This document shows, in pieces, positions 5,123 through 6,360 of a stretch of DNA of 6,360 nucleotides (within the stretch, counting starts at the first letter, position 1; every line of letters begins with the position of its first letter). The position numbers were made by a program, and so were the translations under genes. The stretch is from an uncultured Selenomonas sp. GTDB taxonomy: Bacteria > Bacillota > Negativicutes > Selenomonadales > Selenomonadaceae. The stretch covers positions 1 through 6,360 of the forward strand of contig CAMURM010000101.1 in assembly GCA_947097535.1 (NCBI GenBank). Direction: 5' to 3'. Under the pieces are notes generated by a model. That model saw only the letters and a program-made list of their open reading frames with translations. It was not told the origin of the DNA and did no database searches.

Positions 5123-6124
5123 TCAATACCCTCCGTACTTGCGGCTGATGATCCACAGGAACACGGGCGCGCCGAGCCCCGCCGTCAGGATGCCGATCGG
5201 CAATTCCTCGGGTCGAAAAGCGCTCCTCGCGAGCACATCCGCCCAGACGAGCACGATGCCGCCCGAAAGCGCCGTGAACCAAAGGAGGACGCCGTGCTTC
5301 GGCTCGCCGATGAAGCGCGCCGCGTGCGGGATGATGAGGCCGATGAAGCCGATGATGCCCGAGAGCGCCACGACGATCGCCACGACGGCGGACGAAAAGA
5401 GCACGATGAGCCGCTGCAGGCGCATGACGGACATGCCGAGGTGGCGCGCCTCCTCCTTGCCGAGCAGCAGAATGTCGAGCTCGTGGCGCAAGAGCCAGAT
5501 GAAGAGCATGAGCGCCGCGAGCACCGCCGCCATGATCGGCACGACCTGCCACTGGATGCCCGTGAGGCTGCCCATGAGCCAGAACATGGCGCTTCGCACC
5601 TGCGCCTCGTCCTTCGCGCCGTAGATCGCGAGCATTGTCAAGGCGGAAAAGAGCGCCGAGATGCCCATGCCCATGAGCACGAGGCGCACGGGGCTGCCGC
5701 TCCTGCCCGTCAGAAAGATCACGAGCGCCGTCGAAAGCGCCGCGCCGCAAAAGGCGCCGATGTAGATGCCGTAGCCGAAGAGCTGCTGCGCCAGCCCCGA
5801 GACGATGCAGACGACGGCACCCGTGCTCGCGCCCGCGGAGACGCCGAGAATGTAGGGATCGGCGAGGTAGTTTTGCGAGACCGTCTGCATCAGGAGCCCC
5901 GTGAGCCCCAGCGCGGCTCCGGCAAGCGCCGCAAAGAGGATGCGCGGCAGGCGGATATCGAAGAGGATCATCGTGTTCTTCGACGCTTCGCCGGCGAGCG
6001 CAGCCGCGAGCTCCGAAAAGAGCGTATCCGTCGGCAGCGTCACAGAGCCGAAGCCCAAGGCAAGCACGATGCTGCAAACGAGCAGCAGCAGCAAAAAAGC
6101 GGCGCGTAAGGTCAGTGATTTCAT
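5123..6124 (-). CDS. FecCD-family permease of an iron/corrinoid-type ABC importer
   Basis: The 333-residue membrane protein has about ten membrane helices and the marks of the FecCD/BtuC family: RLPR at 58-61, ADPYILGVSAGAS at 88-100, FWLMGSLTG at 181-189, a coupling-helix region EEARHLGMS at 224-232, GFIGLIIPHAAR at 259-270, and a C-terminal ELPIGILTAGLGAP at 307-320. It would form the homodimeric channel in the inner membrane. Start: AAGGA lies about six bases before the ATG at 6124, and hydrophobic sequence begins soon after. The in-frame ATG at 6163 lacks a ribosome-binding site and would add a poor 13-residue leader. This is the first gene of the operon, 76 nt or so after the predicted transcription start. 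Permease-ATPase-binding protein is a common order for this class. The substrate is not determined by sequence. Confidence 0.93.
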   Translation of the reverse strand: MKSLTLRAAFLLLLLVCSIVLALGFGSVTLPTDTLFSELAAALAGEASKNTMILFDIRLPRILFAALAGAALGLTGLLMQTVSQNYLADPYILGVSAGASTGAVVCIVSGLAQQLFGYGIYIGAFCGAALSTALVIFLTGRSGSPVRLVLMGMGISALFSALTMLAIYGAKDEAQVRSAMFWLMGSLTGIQWQVVPIMAAVLAALMLFIWLLRHELDILLLGKEEARHLGMSVMRLQRLIVLFSSAVVAIVVALSGIIGFIGLIIPHAARFIGEPKHGVLLWFTALSGGIVLVWADVLARSAFRPEELPIGILTAGLGAPVFLWIISRKYGGY

Positions 6125-6200
6125 CGGGGTCCTTTCTTTCAGCAGGCAAAGCAGCCTAAGCATCCTAAGACTTGCCGCGACAGGCAGAATCTTTCAACCA
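6125..6200 (-). other. 5' leader of the transporter operon
   Basis: The predicted leader is about 76 nt. It contains two direct copies of CCTAAG (plus-strand reading, 6155-6160 and 6164-6169), three bases apart. A short stem can form between 6171-6176 and 6145-6151. It is too short for a cobalamin riboswitch, and I see none of that element's conserved boxes. This argues against riboswitch control by B12. Confidence 0.4.
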
Positions 6201-6206
6201 GTTTTA

Positions 6207-6235
6207 ATCATATCTAAAAAGAATAGGTTTGTCAA
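6207..6235 (-). promoter_or_regulatory. Near-consensus sigma-70 promoter of the transporter operon
   Basis: On the minus strand TTGACA (6230-6235, perfect) and TATGAT (6207-6212, five of six) are spaced by 17 bases. The region between and downstream is A/T-rich and partly symmetric (TTTT...AAAA around the -10 box), so a metal-sensing repressor could bind there. It does not match the classical Fur box well enough to claim one. The -35 box begins only two bases after the preceding terminator stem. Confidence 0.8.
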
Positions 6236-6237
6236 TA

Positions 6238-6289
6238 AAAACGGGGCTGTTGCATAAGTCAAATCCGACTCATGCAACAGCCCCGTTTT
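6238..6289 (-). terminator. Strong hairpin terminator of the gene at the right edge
   Basis: The arms 6238-6255 and 6272-6289 pair perfectly over 18 bp. After one mismatch, a further 4 bp (6257-6260 with 6267-6270) close a six-base loop. The outer A/T pairs give U-runs on both strands, so it can end transcripts from either side. On the minus strand it follows a probable stop codon at 6319-6321 by 29 nt and isolates the transporter promoter beyond it. The core motif is GGGGCTGTTGCAT. Confidence 0.8.
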
Positions 6290-6318
6290 GTATGAATATG
6301 AACTGATCCGCGCGTCCT

Positions 6319-6360
6319 TTAGTTCAGGTCATATTTTGTACCGAGCTCCTTTATCTTTTT
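6319..6360 (-). CDS. Probable C-terminal end of another minus-strand gene, cut by the window edge
   Basis: One minus-strand frame is open from the window edge to a TAA at 6319-6321, giving the tail KKIKELGTKYDLN. The other two frames are interrupted, and a strong terminator follows at the right distance. Thirteen codons are too few to name a family, and an open run this short is common by chance; the position before the terminator is the main support. Confidence 0.45.
   Translation of the reverse strand, partial: KKIKELGTKYDLN

Noticed and set aside
4919..6109. Long plus-strand open frame (396 codons) opposite the permease gene
   Set aside because: Its product is an unbroken run of Arg/Glu/Asp/His/Ala typical of the reverse of a membrane-protein gene; the permease motifs are on the other strand.
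6122..6163. Permease start at the upstream in-frame ATG (6163)
   Set aside because: No ribosome-binding site at a usable distance, and the added residues precede a normal N-terminus; the ATG at 6124 has AAGGA well placed.
6125..6200. Cobalamin riboswitch ahead of a BtuCD-like operon
   Set aside because: The leader is only about 76 nt and none of the conserved elements can be seen.
1..6360. CRISPR arrays, tRNA or rRNA genes
   Set aside because: No regularly spaced direct repeats, cloverleaf or conserved rRNA segments were seen on either strand.

Overview
The window has a moderately high G+C content, strong AGGAGG-type ribosome-binding sites, consensus -35/-10 promoters and a lipoprotein-type binding protein. 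Together with a DUF819 membrane protein, this suggests a Gram-negative-walled Firmicute such as a Selenomonas-like member of the Negativicutes. That assignment is inference from style, not from a marker gene.

Layout. Bases 1-1965 read on the plus strand: the probable tail of an unidentified gene (to 115), a DUF819-family multi-pass membrane protein (138-1301), and 13 nt later a HAD-superfamily phosphatase (1315-1965). These look like one transcription unit. Bases 1966-2445 hold no protein gene. They contain a strong minus-strand promoter (TTGACA, 17 nt, TATAAT) followed by about 165 nt of structured sequence and an 18-bp GAAA-capped hairpin. This is best explained as a free-standing small RNA of about 206 nt, convergent with the HAD gene. 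Bases 2446-2934 encode, on the minus strand, an unrecognised 162-residue Ala/Glu/Arg-rich protein. It has a charged coiled-coil-like middle and two diverged copies of a 32-residue unit.

Bases 3177-6235 are a complete minus-strand ABC importer operon of the FecCD/BtuCD (type II) kind: promoter (6207-6235), permease (5123-6124), ATPase (4378-5121, one base after the permease stop), a 100-nt gap with a perfect 10-bp inverted repeat, a lipoprotein substrate-binding protein (3276-4277) and a strong terminator (3177-3218). The binding protein would capture an iron complex, haem, a cobalamin-like corrinoid or a related chelate. The permease would pass it across the inner membrane and the ATPase would power the step. 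Sequence alone does not fix the substrate. The operon's leader of about 76 nt is too short for a cobalamin riboswitch. At the right edge, a terminator (6238-6289) follows what is probably the last 13 codons of another minus-strand gene.

The most interesting element is the putative small RNA at 2075-2280. It matches no RNA family I can recall, and several of its helices exclude one another. One hairpin displays a perfect Shine-Dalgarno sequence in its loop.
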